Assembly: GCF_004359215.1 (NCBI RefSeq)
Contig: NC_090616.1
Location: forward strand, 1,381,968-1,445,967
DNA from: Bremia lactucae
Lineage: Eukaryota > Oomycota > Peronosporomycetes > Peronosporales > Peronosporaceae
Direction: 5' to 3'
Length of the DNA stretch: 64,000 nucleotides
Shown: in pieces, positions 53,458-64,000 of the stretch
How the letters are laid out: each line of letters opens with the position of its first letter
How positions within the stretch are numbered: the stretch's first letter is position 1
Translations under genes and position numbers: made by a program
The notes under the pieces: model-generated
Databases searched by the model: none
Seen by the model: the letters and a program-made list of their open reading frames with translations, nothing else
Told to the model about the DNA's origin: nothing

Positions 53458-55527
53458 TCATTGTTGCTCGAGCTGGTGATACTGGGTCTGTTGGAACGCA
53501 AGACTGTGAAAGCGGCTATAAGAAAAGTAGACGACTACAGCGAGGAGCAACCACAGTAAGATGAGTAAAATGCTCATGCCATCCATTTGGGCAAACAAAA
53601 ACCAGTTGAAGAAAATGGCGACACATGGGGTAAACGGCACAAGAGGTGCTCGAAACGTAGATTCGTCGAGTTTAATGTCATCGATGTCGTCCAAAGACTT
53701 GCTCGTGTCGTTTTTGCTCGAACTCTTTTTCTCTTGGACATGAAGTTGTTCTCCTTGACCATCATTCTCATTATCTGAGTCAGTGTCATTATCTTCTCGA
53801 TCCAAAGAGCAAATTTGCCGATTTGCGTCGTTTAAAATCAATTGTGTCTTCGAGTTTAGTACAGTTTCACAACGTTGACTTTGTGCTGCCGTTTCTGCAG
53901 CCAGAGCAACAGTTGCCTTTATTTCAGCGTCACGTAATGCAAATACAAGAGCAATGGCAACCACTGTGAAAAAAGCCGCAACAAACGGTCCAAACGCTCG
54001 CATATAGCCATCAAAAATTGGCCATTCGGTCATGGCGTTTACTGGCACAGTTGCAATCACACCTTTCTGCCAATGATACGCCGCCATAAAGGACGACACT
54101 AAGTACGCTACCACCATGGCACCATGAGATTGAACTAGTGGTTTGTCGTTCGTTGTGTAGAGACATGCTGTTGAGAGGCGCACCAAAAGCAACGAGCTAT
54201 TGGTAATATTAAAGGCAACGAGAATGCCAAGGGAAATAATATTCCATAGCACATGAAATGGAACAAACATGGCCAATAGAGTGACGCCAATACCACTTAG
54301 CAACGTGCCACGGAAGAGAGTTCCGTTAACGTCCAATTGAGCAAAAGTTGCCGGTAGTAACCCATCTTTTGCCATTGCGTACTGTACACGAGGTTGCGCA
54401 AGAAAGGAAATAAAAGCCGTGATGGGCATGGTCAGCACTTCACCCGTGACGACAAAAGTTGCCGCCCAGTCGAGTCCGATACTCGTAAATGCATTTCCAT
54501 ACGACTCCTTGTCATTTATGTCCGTGTACTCTTGCATGCCCACGAGCGCCAAGGTCGCAAGAATGCTCAACGTCGCGGCTCCAAGGATCGTACCAACCAC
54601 TGCGCGTGGAATATTGCGCGTCGGATGTTTGGCTTCCCCGGCAAGGCAACAAACCTCATCGTACCCAATGTACCCAAAAAAACTCGCACTGGCTCCAAGC
54701 AATACCCCTGACCACCCAAACGCAACTTGCTCTTTGCCATGCACGTCAACGACACGTGATTCTGGCACAAAAGGCAAAATGCGATCGAACCTAAAATTAG
54801 CCAATCCCATTACAATAATAAACACAACAACGGCAATTTTGGTCATTGTCACGACATTAATCACGACTTTTCCTGCCTGCATGCCACAAAGAACGACCGC
54901 CGTACTACTGGCCGTTAAAAGGCCCGCATACACGTCAAGAACCGAATCCTGGGGTTTCATCCAATCCGGTCCTTGCACGCCTAATTGCGTCTCCATCCAG
55001 TGCGTCAGCTTTTCGCTCCAGCTACGCGCAGCCCCGGCACTTGAGACGCCGTACTCGAGTGTTAATAAAAACCCGGCGATTAAGGCTGGAAGCTCCCCAA
55101 GAGCATGGTAGGCGTAGGCATACGAGCTACCTGCGCTAGGAATGAGACACGAAAGTTCCATGAAGCTTAATCCACTCAAGAGACAGCCAGCGCCAGCTAA
55201 CAACCACGACAACGTGGCAGCTGGGCCTGCGTAGCTGCTGGCGATGAGACCCGACGTGGCAAAGACGCCCGAGCCAACGGTGCCGCCGATTCCAATCATG
55301 AGGAGATCGAAAAGGCCAAGCGTGCGTTCCAATTCCGGGGCATCTTTTGGCTCCTGGACCGAGTGAGAAAGTGTCTCCAGGTGCAGGGGCTTCCGCCAGA
55401 AAGCAAGGCGCAAAGCTTGCATAACTGATCGTTTTAAGTACGAGAAGGATTGGAAAAAATGCTTTAGTCTTTTTAAATCGGTTACAGTGTTCGTTTTTTC
55501 TCGTAGCATTTGGACAAATTTATTCAT
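53458..55527 (-). CDS. Cationic amino-acid transporter (CAT/SLC7, APC superfamily)
   Basis: 689 residues from ATG (MNKFVQMLREKTN); the frame is open five codons earlier but only from GTG. A cytosolic N terminus of ~75 residues leads into the APC hallmark GIGGTVGSGVF in helix 1. About 13-14 hydrophobic helices follow, e.g. AGPAATLSWLLAGAGCLLSG, LIAGFLLTLEYGV, FFGYIGYDEVCCLAGE (helix 6), MPITAFISFLAQPR. A Ser/Asp/Asn-rich cytosolic loop (DREDNDTDSDNENDGQGEQ) precedes the CAT-type C-terminal block PLVPFTPCVAIFFNWFLF. Plasma or vacuolar membrane uptake of Arg/Lys-type amino acids is the family role; substrate not provable here. Single exon. Confidence 0.88.
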   Translation of the reverse strand: MNKFVQMLREKTNTVTDLKRLKHFFQSFSYLKRSVMQALRLAFWRKPLHLETLSHSVQEPKDAPELERTLGLFDLLMIGIGGTVGSGVFATSGLIASSYAGPAATLSWLLAGAGCLLSGLSFMELSCLIPSAGSSYAYAYHALGELPALIAGFLLTLEYGVSSAGAARSWSEKLTHWMETQLGVQGPDWMKPQDSVLDVYAGLLTASSTAVVLCGMQAGKVVINVVTMTKIAVVVFIIVMGLANFRFDRILPFVPESRVVDVHGKEQVAFGWSGVLLGASASFFGYIGYDEVCCLAGEAKHPTRNIPRAVVGTILGAATLSILATLALVGMQEYTDINDKESYGNAFTSIGLDWAATFVVTGEVLTMPITAFISFLAQPRVQYAMAKDGLLPATFAQLDVNGTLFRGTLLSGIGVTLLAMFVPFHVLWNIISLGILVAFNITNSSLLLVRLSTACLYTTNDKPLVQSHGAMVVAYLVSSFMAAYHWQKGVIATVPVNAMTEWPIFDGYMRAFGPFVAAFFTVVAIALVFALRDAEIKATVALAAETAAQSQRCETVLNSKTQLILNDANRQICSLDREDNDTDSDNENDGQGEQLHVQEKKSSSKNDTSKSLDDIDDIKLDESTFRAPLVPFTPCVAIFFNWFLFAQMDGMSILLILLWLLLAVVVYFSYSRFHSLAFQQTQYHQLEQQ

Positions 55528-55832
55528 TTTAGTCTTTGACACTGTGGTATTCGTTTCATTTTTTTTGGCGAATGGGTAATTCCGCTATTGTAGCCAGAGG
55601 GTGTGTAAAACTCGAGTGCCACGTGACGAAATGTAGAAAATGTCCTTTGATTTTTCTTTCCAATTTGCACAAGGGATGCGTCATTGGAAAGTCTCAATAA
55701 AATTAGGCTTACCAAATTAAGACCGTGTCTTGCGTGTCGTATTCGGGTTGACAAATTCGACTCCTAAGAGAACTTACGATTAACTGTAGACAGCAGCTTC
55801 CTTCGCTTGCGTCTGAACGGGCAGCCTACACT
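55528..55832. other. Intergenic; transporter promoter and possible LTR end
   Basis: The left part should hold the promoter of the transporter (minus strand). The right end reads GCAGCCTACACT followed by TGGTAGCACTT (55833-55843), like the primer-binding site of the family A Gypsy elements, so an LTR remnant probably ends near 55830; its left limit is not recognisable. Confidence 0.4.
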
Positions 55833-55886
55833 TGGTAGCACTTAAAATCCTTCCCACGACCCGCATCTCTGCGTGTGTACGTGAGG

Positions 55887-56375
55887 ATGAGCCTCGATAC
55901 TGATTGGGCTCATTTTGCCCACCTCTCCGAACATCATCGGGAGGCGGCAGGGCTTATGGCGCAGGGACTTGGTGAACAAGCCCTGGCCAGGCTCCTGGGT
56001 AGTCCTCCTGAGCAACATATTGCTCAATTGGAGCAGTTTGAGGCATTCGTGCTCGGACAGCGGAGGGCCGCGTCCGAGGCACAGGGCCATGCTGCGGCGG
56101 AGTCCGTCACTCAGACGCAGGATGAGCTGAGGCACGAGCAGGCTCGAAGCGAGGCTCTCAACAGGACTGTTGATATGCTCTCTGCCCGGCCGCATCAGCC
56201 GAGGCCCATCCGGATGGACCCGCCCAAGTTCGATGGAACTGCAGCGCACACGATTGTTCACTGGCTTTCAGCCGTGGAGCAATGCGTTGTCGCGCAGCTC
56301 ATCGAGGACGACAGCCGGATGGTTTCGTACGCGTGGACTTTTGCTCGTCGTTCACAATGGACGAGAGCGCCCTAG
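55887..56375 (+). pseudogene. Gypsy gag fragment, different family
   Basis: Open for 163 codons from ATGAGCCTCGAT. A coiled N-terminal part (EALARLLGSPPEQHIAQLEQ-like and RRAASEAQGHAAAES) leads to the gag core start, IRMDPPKFDGTAAHTIVHWL and SAVEQCVVAQLIEDD. It then shifts frame and joins pol sequence, so the rest of gag is deleted. GC content is higher than in the other Gypsy copies. Confidence 0.78.
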
Positions 56376-57170
56376 AAACGGACAAAAAGAAGCGGTTCGC
56401 TGCTCAAGGCTGGGATGCCTTGAGAGAGCGTCCGTTCTTTGAGGTTCTGTAGAAATATCGCGATGTGTTTCCAGAAGAAGTGCCGAGCCGCCTACCAGCC
56501 GATAGGGGCATCGGGCACGAGACGACCTCGAACCTGGCACCAAGTGTTGTGTGACCAGGCAATGGCCGTTGCCGAAAGAACAAGTCGATTATATCGATGA
56601 GTTCTTCGACAAGCGAGCCAAGGCGGGACATGTGCGTGAGAGCAAATCGCCTCACTGCAGCCCGACCTTTTGTGTGCGTAAAGCCACAGGTGGATGGCGC
56701 GTGGTTCATGCTTACAATAAGCTGAACACGGCGACCATACCGGCGCAAACGCCAATCCCGCGGAAAGATGTCTTGTTGAACTCCATGGGAAAGTCAACTA
56801 TCTTTTCCGCGTTGGATTTGAAGGATGGCTACGATCAGGTACTCATGAGAGTCCGATGTAGCTAAAACGGCAGTAAGCACCACAAGCGGTATGCTTTGGG
56901 AGTGGCTTGGTATGCCCCAAGGTTTGAAAAATGCACCAGCGACATTCAACCGAGTGGTGGCTCACGTGATGCGTCAGCACCGAGCCCACACGCCCCATTT
57001 TCTTACGATGTATACGTGCATAGAAGGGACGAGGACGGGCTGAGGGCAATAGAGTCGCACAAGCGTCATTTAGACGCTGTGTTGTAGACTCTGTACAACG
57101 CCCAATTGTACGTCAGCTTGCAAAAGTGCGTCATAGGGGTCCCTGAGATACATGTGCTGGGTTGCATCGT
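56376..57170 (+). pseudogene. Gypsy RT fragment
   Basis: After a deletion the sequence resumes in the protease-RT linker and RT: CVTRQWPLPKEQVDYIDEFF, SKSPHCSPTFCVRKATGGWR, KSTIFSALDLKDGYDQVLM. After frameshifts the active-site region reads FSYDVYVH near 57000 where YxDD is expected, so it is not intact. Ends near LQKCVIGVPEIHVLGC. Confidence 0.82.
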
Positions 57171-57901
57171 AAGGTTCCCAGGTACCTCTGGAAATAAGTT
57201 TTTAAGAGGAAACTAAGACATTAAATATCCTAAACAATTATCAAGTGTAGGCGCTTATACAATTGATCTGATAGCGTCTCCGAAGTTGACTTTGGAGACA
57301 ACTTAATTGCCAACGCTTGAGCATAAACGGTTCTTGCGTGATCGGCGTTGCGACAAAGTCAAGCAGATCTGCATACTTTTTATAGATGACAACTACGTGG
57401 CCGTATTCGGTCGGCAATGGTATTTCCTGAGACCAACGGGTTCTCAGCAGCTCGTCGATGGACGAAAGTGTCCTCGATAAGAAGACTCGAATTGAACGTT
57501 TTACGTCCCAATCCTGGGAGACTTTGAAGACAAATCCTTTCTTGAAAAATTTGATCGAAATTAAAGGATGTCTCCCCTGAGTCCGTACCGTGCGAGTTGC
57601 CGAAGGTTAAGCATTCAACACGAAATCGGCCTTATTCCAGGTTCGAATACTGTGCATAAAGCAATGGCCATTGCCTCGTGAAAAAGTCATAGCGATCAAC
57701 AATTTCATTACCGATCGCTTAGCAGCGAGCCATATGAGGGAGTCAACTTTCTATCATAGCTCTCCGACCTTCTGTGTGCGTAAAGCAACAGGGGGGTGGC
57801 AAATTGTGTATGCTTTCAATAAATTGATCGCCGCAACGGTACTGGCTCAAACGCCGATAAAGAGGGATTTAATAGCCTTGATGGTAATTGTTAGCTTCTG
57901 A
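57171..57901 (+). pseudogene. Second Gypsy linker-RT fragment
   Basis: From AAGGTTCCCAGGTAC it parallels the linker at 12020-12660, ending in RT start motifs (HMRESTFYHSSPTFCVRKAT, IVYAFNKLIAATVLAQT). It is broken upstream and stops in RT. Joined end to end to the previous fragment. Confidence 0.75.
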
Positions 57902-58189
57902 ATGACTCGCAGTTCAGTAATTCAGATTAGCAGCCCCTCGGTATAAATGATATACTGGTATGACCATCAAATTACCGGTAGCCTAGATCTGTAAGGCTAG
58001 CATTTGAATAAAATGCGAAGAAGATAAGCACCATTTCTCTTCACCTTAAGCAAATTAATCCTACAGGTTTTTGCTAAACTCACCCCATCTAAGTTTAAGG
58101 TATTTTGATTGGCTGAAAATAGCACTGTTTATTGCTGGGGTGGTTAGGCGTTCCTTATCATGAAATTCTTAATAACTTATTTAAAAATA
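57902..58189. other. No gene supported
   Basis: AT-rich, no recognisable feature. Confidence 0.4.
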
Positions 58190-58680
58190 TCGGATCCGAA
58201 TGGTGCAGACCCTGCGACGCAAGCATCTCGAGCTGCCACGTCGTGTTTTACTGTCTTGGAATTGAGCAACGAGGTCTTCGCTAGCAACAAATGCAGTCTC
58301 CTTCACACCAGATCCTGCATAATTACTCGATACCTCGCAGTCCTCCGTGTCCCACACTATGACTGCGTTTTGCGAAGCCGCAAGCGCTAACTGTCCCGAC
58401 TTTTGAAGGATACACGCCGGGCTGGCATTCGATTACCTCGTAGAGTACTGATAAGCGTCGGTGACTGCACGTCGATACAGCGAACAGTCTCATCCTCAAA
58501 GTTTACAAGCAATTATGACTTCTGATTGGAGGTAAATCATCAGCTAATGATAGCCCCCCAAATGCTGCACTAATAAGTAGCGTCTCATTGTTTATGAAAA
58601 AGACAAAGACGCAGCCACGTTCGTCAGCGGCCACCAAGCTTGGGTGCGATAGTTGTTGGCCATTTATCGTATGAGCTTAT
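58190..58680 (-). pseudogene. WD40-repeat gene fragment
   Basis: On the minus strand, in two or three frames: SLVAADERGCVFVFF, then NFEDETVRCIDVQSPTLIST, then SGQLALAASQNAVIVWDTED and KETAFVASEDLVAQFQDSKT. The VIVWDTE block with preceding LALAAS is WD40-like, and ETVRCIDV a second blade. Frames are shifted and both ends are missing, so this is a host-gene relic among transposons. The parent gene is not identified. Confidence 0.5.
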
Positions 58681-58689
58681 GAGTAAATT

Positions 58690-59090
58690 TCGTACGCACG
58701 AGAACAACCCTTTGTTGTTAAATAATGACCAATGTGGCCAGATTATGCCATTCTGCGCTACGCGCAGCCAGCCGACAAAGCTGCACCCACAGTGCGTGAG
58801 TGCTGTCTTGAGAGAGGGGTGGTGTAATGAGCCCGTCCCGTTACATGATACTCAGTTTACTTATCCACATTACTTAAATAAGGTGTTATACCAAAATTGG
58901 CGGGTGTAGCATGTTGCATGCTTCTGTGCTATTAATGGGGAGTCATACCCATACTAGCCAAACAAGTAGATGAATGACTCTCATGAGGTCACGAATTCTA
59001 TTGATGCTTATTTTTTTTTAGCTAAATGTTATATATATTGTTGTACGCTTCCTATAAGCCAGGTGATATCGCTCTAAGCTCGTTACACCG
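58690..59090. other. No gene supported
   Basis: Contains a GAGCCCGTCCCGTTACATG stretch reminiscent of LTR ends, but nothing assignable. Confidence 0.3.
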
Positions 59091-59099
59091 AATGCAAGC

Positions 59100-59830
59100 T
59101 TTTGGTTCTGCCTGGCACGTGCAAAGCGTTCTTAATTTTAAAATGGCTAATATTTCCATCTAGAAGTATCGTTCCAAAAAGGTGACAAAACCCTTAATAC
59201 ACGTCTTGTTGCCGTCGGCTACTGACATGCCACCTTCATCATGATCAATTGATTGGCGAATTCGCCTTGTCGTTACATATGTGGTGCGTTGCGCCGCTGT
59301 CGGCCGCCAGCATCCCGGACATGTTCTTACCTGTCGTCATTCTACACCCCCAAACGACACAGCAAAAGCCACCTGATCGTAGTCGTACGCATTATCGCTG
59401 TTTCTCCATTTGATGTTATTGTCCCCGCGTCCTAAGCCGTTGCCCTTGCGTGTTGATTCTCGATTATCGTCTTTTTGTTTGGTCCAGCAATTGTCAATCG
59501 CGTGATCCAATCTCACCAGTACGCGCAGTGACAGATGCACGGTCGGGTGTTGAAAGCTTTTGCTGAATTCTCAGACTTCCCCTCCACCACTGTCTCGCCC
59601 TGCAGCTTGATATGCTCTTTCGTTAGCACCTTAATACAAGTTGCGATTGCAGCTCGGCATGACTTATCTCCACATTTAGTACGATATTTTAGAAGCTCTT
59701 CAGAAGACTGAGAGCAATAAGAAGCTACGTCCTCTTTCTCCGTCTTAGCGCCGATGTTGCCTGGATGTGGACTTTTCGGGCCCGCACATTTGCGAAGCTG
59801 GCGTCGTCTCGAGATTAACGACATGCCACG
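59100..59830 (-). pseudogene. Copia gag-protease fragment
   Basis: Minus strand: MSLISRRRQLRKCAGPKSPH and NCWTKQKDDNRESTRKGNG (zinc-knuckle C-terminal part), then MLAADSGATHHICND near 59270-59320, the Copia protease active site with the catalytic Asp in D-S-G-A. Stops and frameshifts interrupt it. A different copy from that at 46851, where this Asp is lost. Confidence 0.8.
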
Positions 59831-60418
59831 TTAACTTGGTCACGTACACACCATGCATGTAGCGGTTTTAGGTGGCATAATTCACCGTTACTTTTTTCTC
59901 AATGGAACCTCACTTGACGTCTCCTTGGCAGGAGGCACAATACTTGGGCTTACAAATCTGTTGAAATGAGCGAGGTGAAGCGAAGCAAAAAGAGGCGAAG
60001 TGCATCGAAGCAGAAACCCCCACGAAGGATGAAATGAAATGAAGACACGTGAGTAGGAGAAGAAATACTTGGAAGTGGTTGATTAATTAGGAATACTTTT
60101 ATATCTTGTTGCGAGTGCTCTCTATCAACGCCAAAAGAAAGCCATCTAAAGAATGGTAAGCTACACTCGGAATAAGCTGGACCGAGTCGGCCCCAACGGA
60201 GGCTGCGATGAGAAATATCGTCTTGACAAATATGCCCGTGTGCTCAATGTAGCGCTCTCAAATCTCGTGAATATGCAGATAGCTCATGTGTTGGTGTGGC
60301 CATAGCGACTGAGTATGGAAGGCTGCGTTCGGTCAATTGTACCTTCCACTAGGAGGTATCCATGTTGGCAATCCTTCTATCTGCTGTCTGATGTGACATT
60401 CTGACTTTTTTCCAGAGG
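59831..60418. other. No gene supported
   Basis: Includes a purine-rich stretch near 59970-60060. Nothing recognisable. Confidence 0.35.
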
Positions 60419-61045
60419 TCTAGCAAGAAATTGGAAACATATTATACCTTCTTAGTCCCCATATTAGCGAAGGCTATCGACATGGCTATTTTGGCTGCGT
60501 GAGAGCAGAGGAAAAGTTTTACATGCCTTCCCACTGAATATTTTTTTTGTAAGCTGTTATGGCTTAGGCATAATATATTCCGGCAGCAACCCGATTCGGT
60601 AGTTGCTTCGACTGTGCCAGGCAAACAAATGTTTTTTTAACGAATCCTTCTAGTCCAGCGCACTTCTCTGGGACGCCCTCTATGAACATGGGACAGATTT
60701 TATAAGCGCCCAAGATGCTGAACATGTTGCGTAGTGCCCCCAATAAGATCCATCTGAGTGGGGATGTTGCTCACTTAAACTTCATAGTATAACCTTGAAC
60801 GCAGAGGTGCAAATATGTAAGACTCGCAGAGATCGTGTACGGACCACAAAGCGTTGCTTGGTCTGACGGGGGTCACACAGCATTAGCATAGATGTGCTGC
60901 ACGAGGCTAGGTATACGTATACTTACATATATGTTTTTTTTTTAATTTGTGTTGAGGCAATTGAAGCAAATTACAGACCAATCCTAATTTGCAATATCAA
61001 ACGTATCAAACATTGAAAATAATGGAAGTGTTGATTCGTGCCGCA
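60419..61045 (-). repeat. Unidentified dispersed repeat, copy 2
   Basis: An inverted counterpart of 16021-16628. The conserved peptide here reads CLSHNSLQKKYSVGRHVKLF and AKIAMSIAF (60442-60624). Most differences between the two copies in this stretch still leave similar residues (Arg/Lys, Ile/Leu, Leu/Ile), which suggests a once coding sequence. Family unknown. Confidence 0.7.
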
Positions 61046-61315
61046 TGAACTTTTGTCCGCATGTAGACTACAAAATAGGTGTCCAGCTCATGCTTTCGGC
61101 TACAAACCGCTTCTAAAATTAAAGTAATTCCTTTCCGCAGAAGTTGTTAAAAGCGAAATGTATTTATAGTTAGCTTTAGTTTCCTTATGTTTACTTGATG
61201 CATGTGCGTGAGAGCACTTTTGTTCGTCGACATTTTCCAGCTCATCTTGTCGCACCTCCGATATATTTAGGTGTCCTTTCCGACCACTTTCAGTTGAGCA
61301 AGAATGGCAGCCAAT
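61046..61315. other. No gene supported
   Basis: 270 bp between the repeat and the LTR; no recognisable feature. Confidence 0.35.
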
Positions 61316-61758
61316 TGTAACGGGGTGTATCGTTACATGAAATTAACACTTAAGGTTGTTAATTAATATATTATCTAAAAGGTAGAGAATATTTGGAGAA
61401 TATTACTTTATATTGTAACGCTCGGAAATCTTATCCATAAATATGTATAAGCCGTTACATCTCTTTATCCCGCAGACTAATCAGCTGTAAACGTAAACAA
61501 AGAGAGAGAGACAGATGAGATTTGAATTGCATGTTAAGTATTATTTTATAATTAAGTTAGCATTAACAGATAGAAAGAAGAGAAACTTAATTATATTCAT
61601 ACAGTTTCCATTTAACCCTCTTTATGGTAAGTGTCTTATAGAGAAGTCTTCCACTGCACGTACTAGTGTACGTGAAGTGACGTAAGGCACCACTCGCAAC
61701 TGAAGCAGTGCGAAGTGGACTTGTACTCAAGCAGTACAAGTCGTAGTGCCCTGTAGCA
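61316..61758 (+). repeat. 5' LTR, family A (443 bp)
   Basis: TGTAACGGGG...GCCCTGTAGCA, with stem-loops at 61657-61674, 61694-61713 and 61718-61742. The primer-binding site TGGTAGCACTTTGTAG starts at 61761. Confidence 0.92.
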
Positions 61759-61808
61759 CCTGGTAGCACTTTGTAGACCGTCCGAGGACCACATTTCCTT
61801 CATCTAAC

Positions 61809-62917
61809 ATGGACATGTCAGATGATAGTGAGAATACGCATCACGTTTCGCGTGATAGCTACTCCTTTCTAAGTGACATAGAAATGATTGTGGTCGAACG
61901 AAAGAGTTCGACCGTATGGAACGATGCCATCTTGGCCATGCTGTCCGGTTTGGACAGAGATGCCCTCCATTCAGCCATCGCCAGGTTCATACAACATGAA
62001 CTTGACGAGATGAAGGAGAAGGTAGCCTTGCTGAATCAGCAAGGCTCTCAACAGGCAGAACTGCTGAGGTTAAAACAGGTACAGACCCCTGTACCTGGTA
62101 TGACGCATGCGCGTCGTCCCGAAACCCTAAAGATTGACATTTTTAAGTATAGGGGAGTCGAAGAAGACTCCCTCTTAAGATGGTTTGTCGAGTTGGACGA
62201 TGCCATAAGGGCACGTCACATCGTCGACGAGCAAATGCAAGTCGCATTGGCTCAATCAAATTTGGCAGGTCGTGCCAAAACTTGGGCATTGGGCCTTAAG
62301 TTGCGCGACCCATATGTCTTTGGGTCGCTAGAGGCTTTTAAAACCCGGCTCAAACAGACGTTTGAACCACCTAGGGCTGAGTTCAGAGCTCGTTCAGAGC
62401 TTCTGAAACTCAAGCAAGGCAAGCGTGATGTTCACGCATATGCCCTGCACATACGACTCTTAGCGATTTGTATTACAAAGAACTCAGTCCATGAACACAT
62501 GGTCCCGTAAAGACCCACCTGTTCCGCTTGGAACTGGATACGCTTGAAGAAGCAGTATCCGTAGCGGAACAGGAGGACTTTAGCTTGAGACAGGATCAAG
62601 CTAGTTCTTCATGTTATCGTCCTCCAAGACGACACAAGCGTAAAGGTCCAGAATTCACGGACCTATATTACGTCGATAGCGAGAGACCTCGCTTTTCGAG
62701 CAATAAGCGATTGCAGAAATGCTATCGCTGCCAAAAGTTAGGACATTACGCTCATGAGTGTAGTGCCCCACGCCCAGTACCGAAAAGTACTGAACGTAAT
62801 TTTGGACCGAATGCTAAACAGGGCAACGGTCGCGGATCTGACGTTGTTGCGAAATCGCAACAGCGAGGCGGACCGCCAAAAACGGTCGGGGTCAGTAAAG
62901 ACGCAACGCTCTACTGA
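61809..62917 (+). pseudogene. Gypsy gag, nearly intact, one deletion/frameshift
   Basis: The first frame, 61809-62510 (233 codons): MDMSDDSENTHHVSRDSYS, a coiled region (HELDEMKEKVALLNQQGSQQ), the gag core (LLRWFVELDDAIRARHIVDE, RAKTWALGLKLRDPYVFGSL, KQGKRDVHAYALHIRLL). A deletion near 62505 shifts frame. 62528-62917 continues with ELDTLEEAVSVAEQEDFSLR and an intact CCHC knuckle CYRCQKLGHYAHEC. This is the best-preserved gag in the window. Capsid/nucleocapsid role. Confidence 0.88.
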
Positions 62918-64000
62918 TCCAGCAACCTCAAGAGAATTTGCAAATCTTTTGATTAAAGTTGCTCCAGACACACAATCATTATGTGTCTCTGCACCTGGTG
63001 ATGAGGTATATCTTATCATTTTGAAATTAAAAGTGACAAATGATTTGTCGCTTAGAGCCCTAGTGGACTGCGGAGCGTCGAATAACTTTATTCGTCGCCA
63101 GTCACTAGAGAATCGTAGGCTCAAATATGTTGAGCGCGACATCTCATGACGGTGCGTCTAGCGACAGGCGCATCGATAACAGTAATGAAACGCGTAGTGA
63201 GATTTCACTACACGTTAAAAGAACTACAGTACGACGATGATTTCATCGTACTGGATTAGGATGACAAATTTGATGTCACATTAGGTTCACCTTGGCTCAG
63301 AAAATATGAACCAAGAATCAGCTGGCAGCATCGATCCGTGAAGATGCCTGCCACTTGTTCATCAGATGGCCATCTCATGAACGTCTTGGAGCGCCCAGAA
63401 GCGTGTGGATGTACTACGAGTGAGTGCGATGGCCTCACTTGTGGTACGGTCGTTAGTACGACTGCACAAGATCGCAGTGTGACTACTAATCACCCTGTGG
63501 AGTCAGCTGCCGGCGGCTGCGCCGAAGGTCCACCACTCGAAGAAGTCGAGTGGTTTGAGACATGAATGTACGCCTAGCGGGCGATATTCAAGGAAGATAC
63601 CGGTTGTTTAAAATGGACAACACGATGATCCTAGGTCGAGTAGAGAGTTGACCGTAGAGGAACCGGATGTGATTGCGCTATCACAGTCGAAATACGTTGA
63701 GGGAATAAGTCTCCACGTACTTGAAAAAAATCTTTTCAAATAGTTAAGGAGATAATTCAATTACCAACCGTAGAACCCAAGCGGTTCATGAGAGATCTGC
63801 ATAGTGGCAAAATCAAGCAGATCTGCGTACTCGTCACACAGAACGAATACGTAACCGATATACGGTCATTTTTGAAGAGAACGAACGGGTTCTCAGCAGC
63901 TCATCGATGGACGAAAGTGTCCTCGATGCGACGACTCGGATTGAGAGATATACTTCTCAATCCTGGGAGTCACATAAGACAAATCCTTTATAAAAGGATT
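62918..64000 (+). pseudogene. Gypsy protease and linker to RT, runs off the window
   Basis: A retropepsin segment with VDCGASNNFIRRQSLENR near 63065-63120 (the catalytic triad reads D-C-G, with A-S following), then, after a frameshift, KFDVTLGSPWLRKYEPRISW near 63265-63330, as in the copy at 11220-11480. The linker with repeated LEGISPLES-like stretches and a conserved DNA block (GTCCTCGATG, CCTGGGAGT) parallels 12040-12400. RT itself is beyond base 64000. Confidence 0.8.

Noticed and set aside
1..64000. CRISPR arrays, bacterial operons, ribosome-binding sites
   Set aside because: Spliced genes, snRNA and eukaryotic retroelements show that the DNA is nuclear eukaryotic; no spaced repeat array is present.

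Overview
The window looks like oomycete nuclear DNA, most likely a Phytophthora or downy-mildew relative. The evidence is a tandem pair of START-like/FYVE-like proteins, short GT-AG introns of 59-110 bp in compact genes, and heavy invasion by Ty3/Gypsy, Copia, Mutator-like and Utopia-type elements. Utopia copies with an archaeal-type RNase H upstream of the reverse transcriptase (RT) are, as far as I know, an oomycete feature. I cannot name the species. Four runs of N (100, 100, 442 and 238 bases) interrupt the sequence and limit what can be said about element ends.

Layout. 1-2026 is the end of a Gypsy element with its 3' LTR. 3110-7056 holds two START-like/FYVE-like paralogues separated by 1.4 kb that contains a 90-bp palindrome. 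7292-17858 is nested, decayed Gypsy material with three related LTR families. 17859-33420 is a GC-rich block of four partial Utopia-type non-LTR retrotransposons: three on the minus strand and one on the plus strand, meeting one of them head to head. The rightmost copy sits inside a U1 snRNA gene whose first 101 nt survive at 33421-33521 (minus strand).

35043-43481 is a compact island of host genes. It holds a TPR protein, a membrane-anchored TPR-like protein, a spliced SERF/4F5 gene, a spliced THOC6-like WD40 gene, a spliced mitochondrial carrier and a spliced alanine-glyoxylate aminotransferase, plus a stray C-terminal cullin fragment. Neighbours are often convergent, with 47-76 bp between stop codons. 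43616-47700 returns to retroelement remnants. 47750-52341 is one Mutator-like transposon with recognisable terminal inverted repeats and an 8-bp target duplication. 53009-55527 holds a small coiled-coil ORF and a cationic amino-acid transporter. 55830-64000 is again Gypsy and Copia debris, a WD40 gene fragment, an unidentified repeat shared with 16021-16628, and the 5' half of a fairly young Gypsy element that runs off the window.

The host genes cover mRNA export (THOC6), mitochondrial transport, glyoxylate/serine metabolism, amino-acid uptake and membrane-lipid recognition; they do not form a pathway. The most unusual signals are the Utopia-in-U1 junction (the described Utopia target is U2), a covarying stem-loop array at LTR 3' ends, three near-perfect palindromes, and a sense-oriented LTR plus a hairpin directly upstream of the aminotransferase gene.
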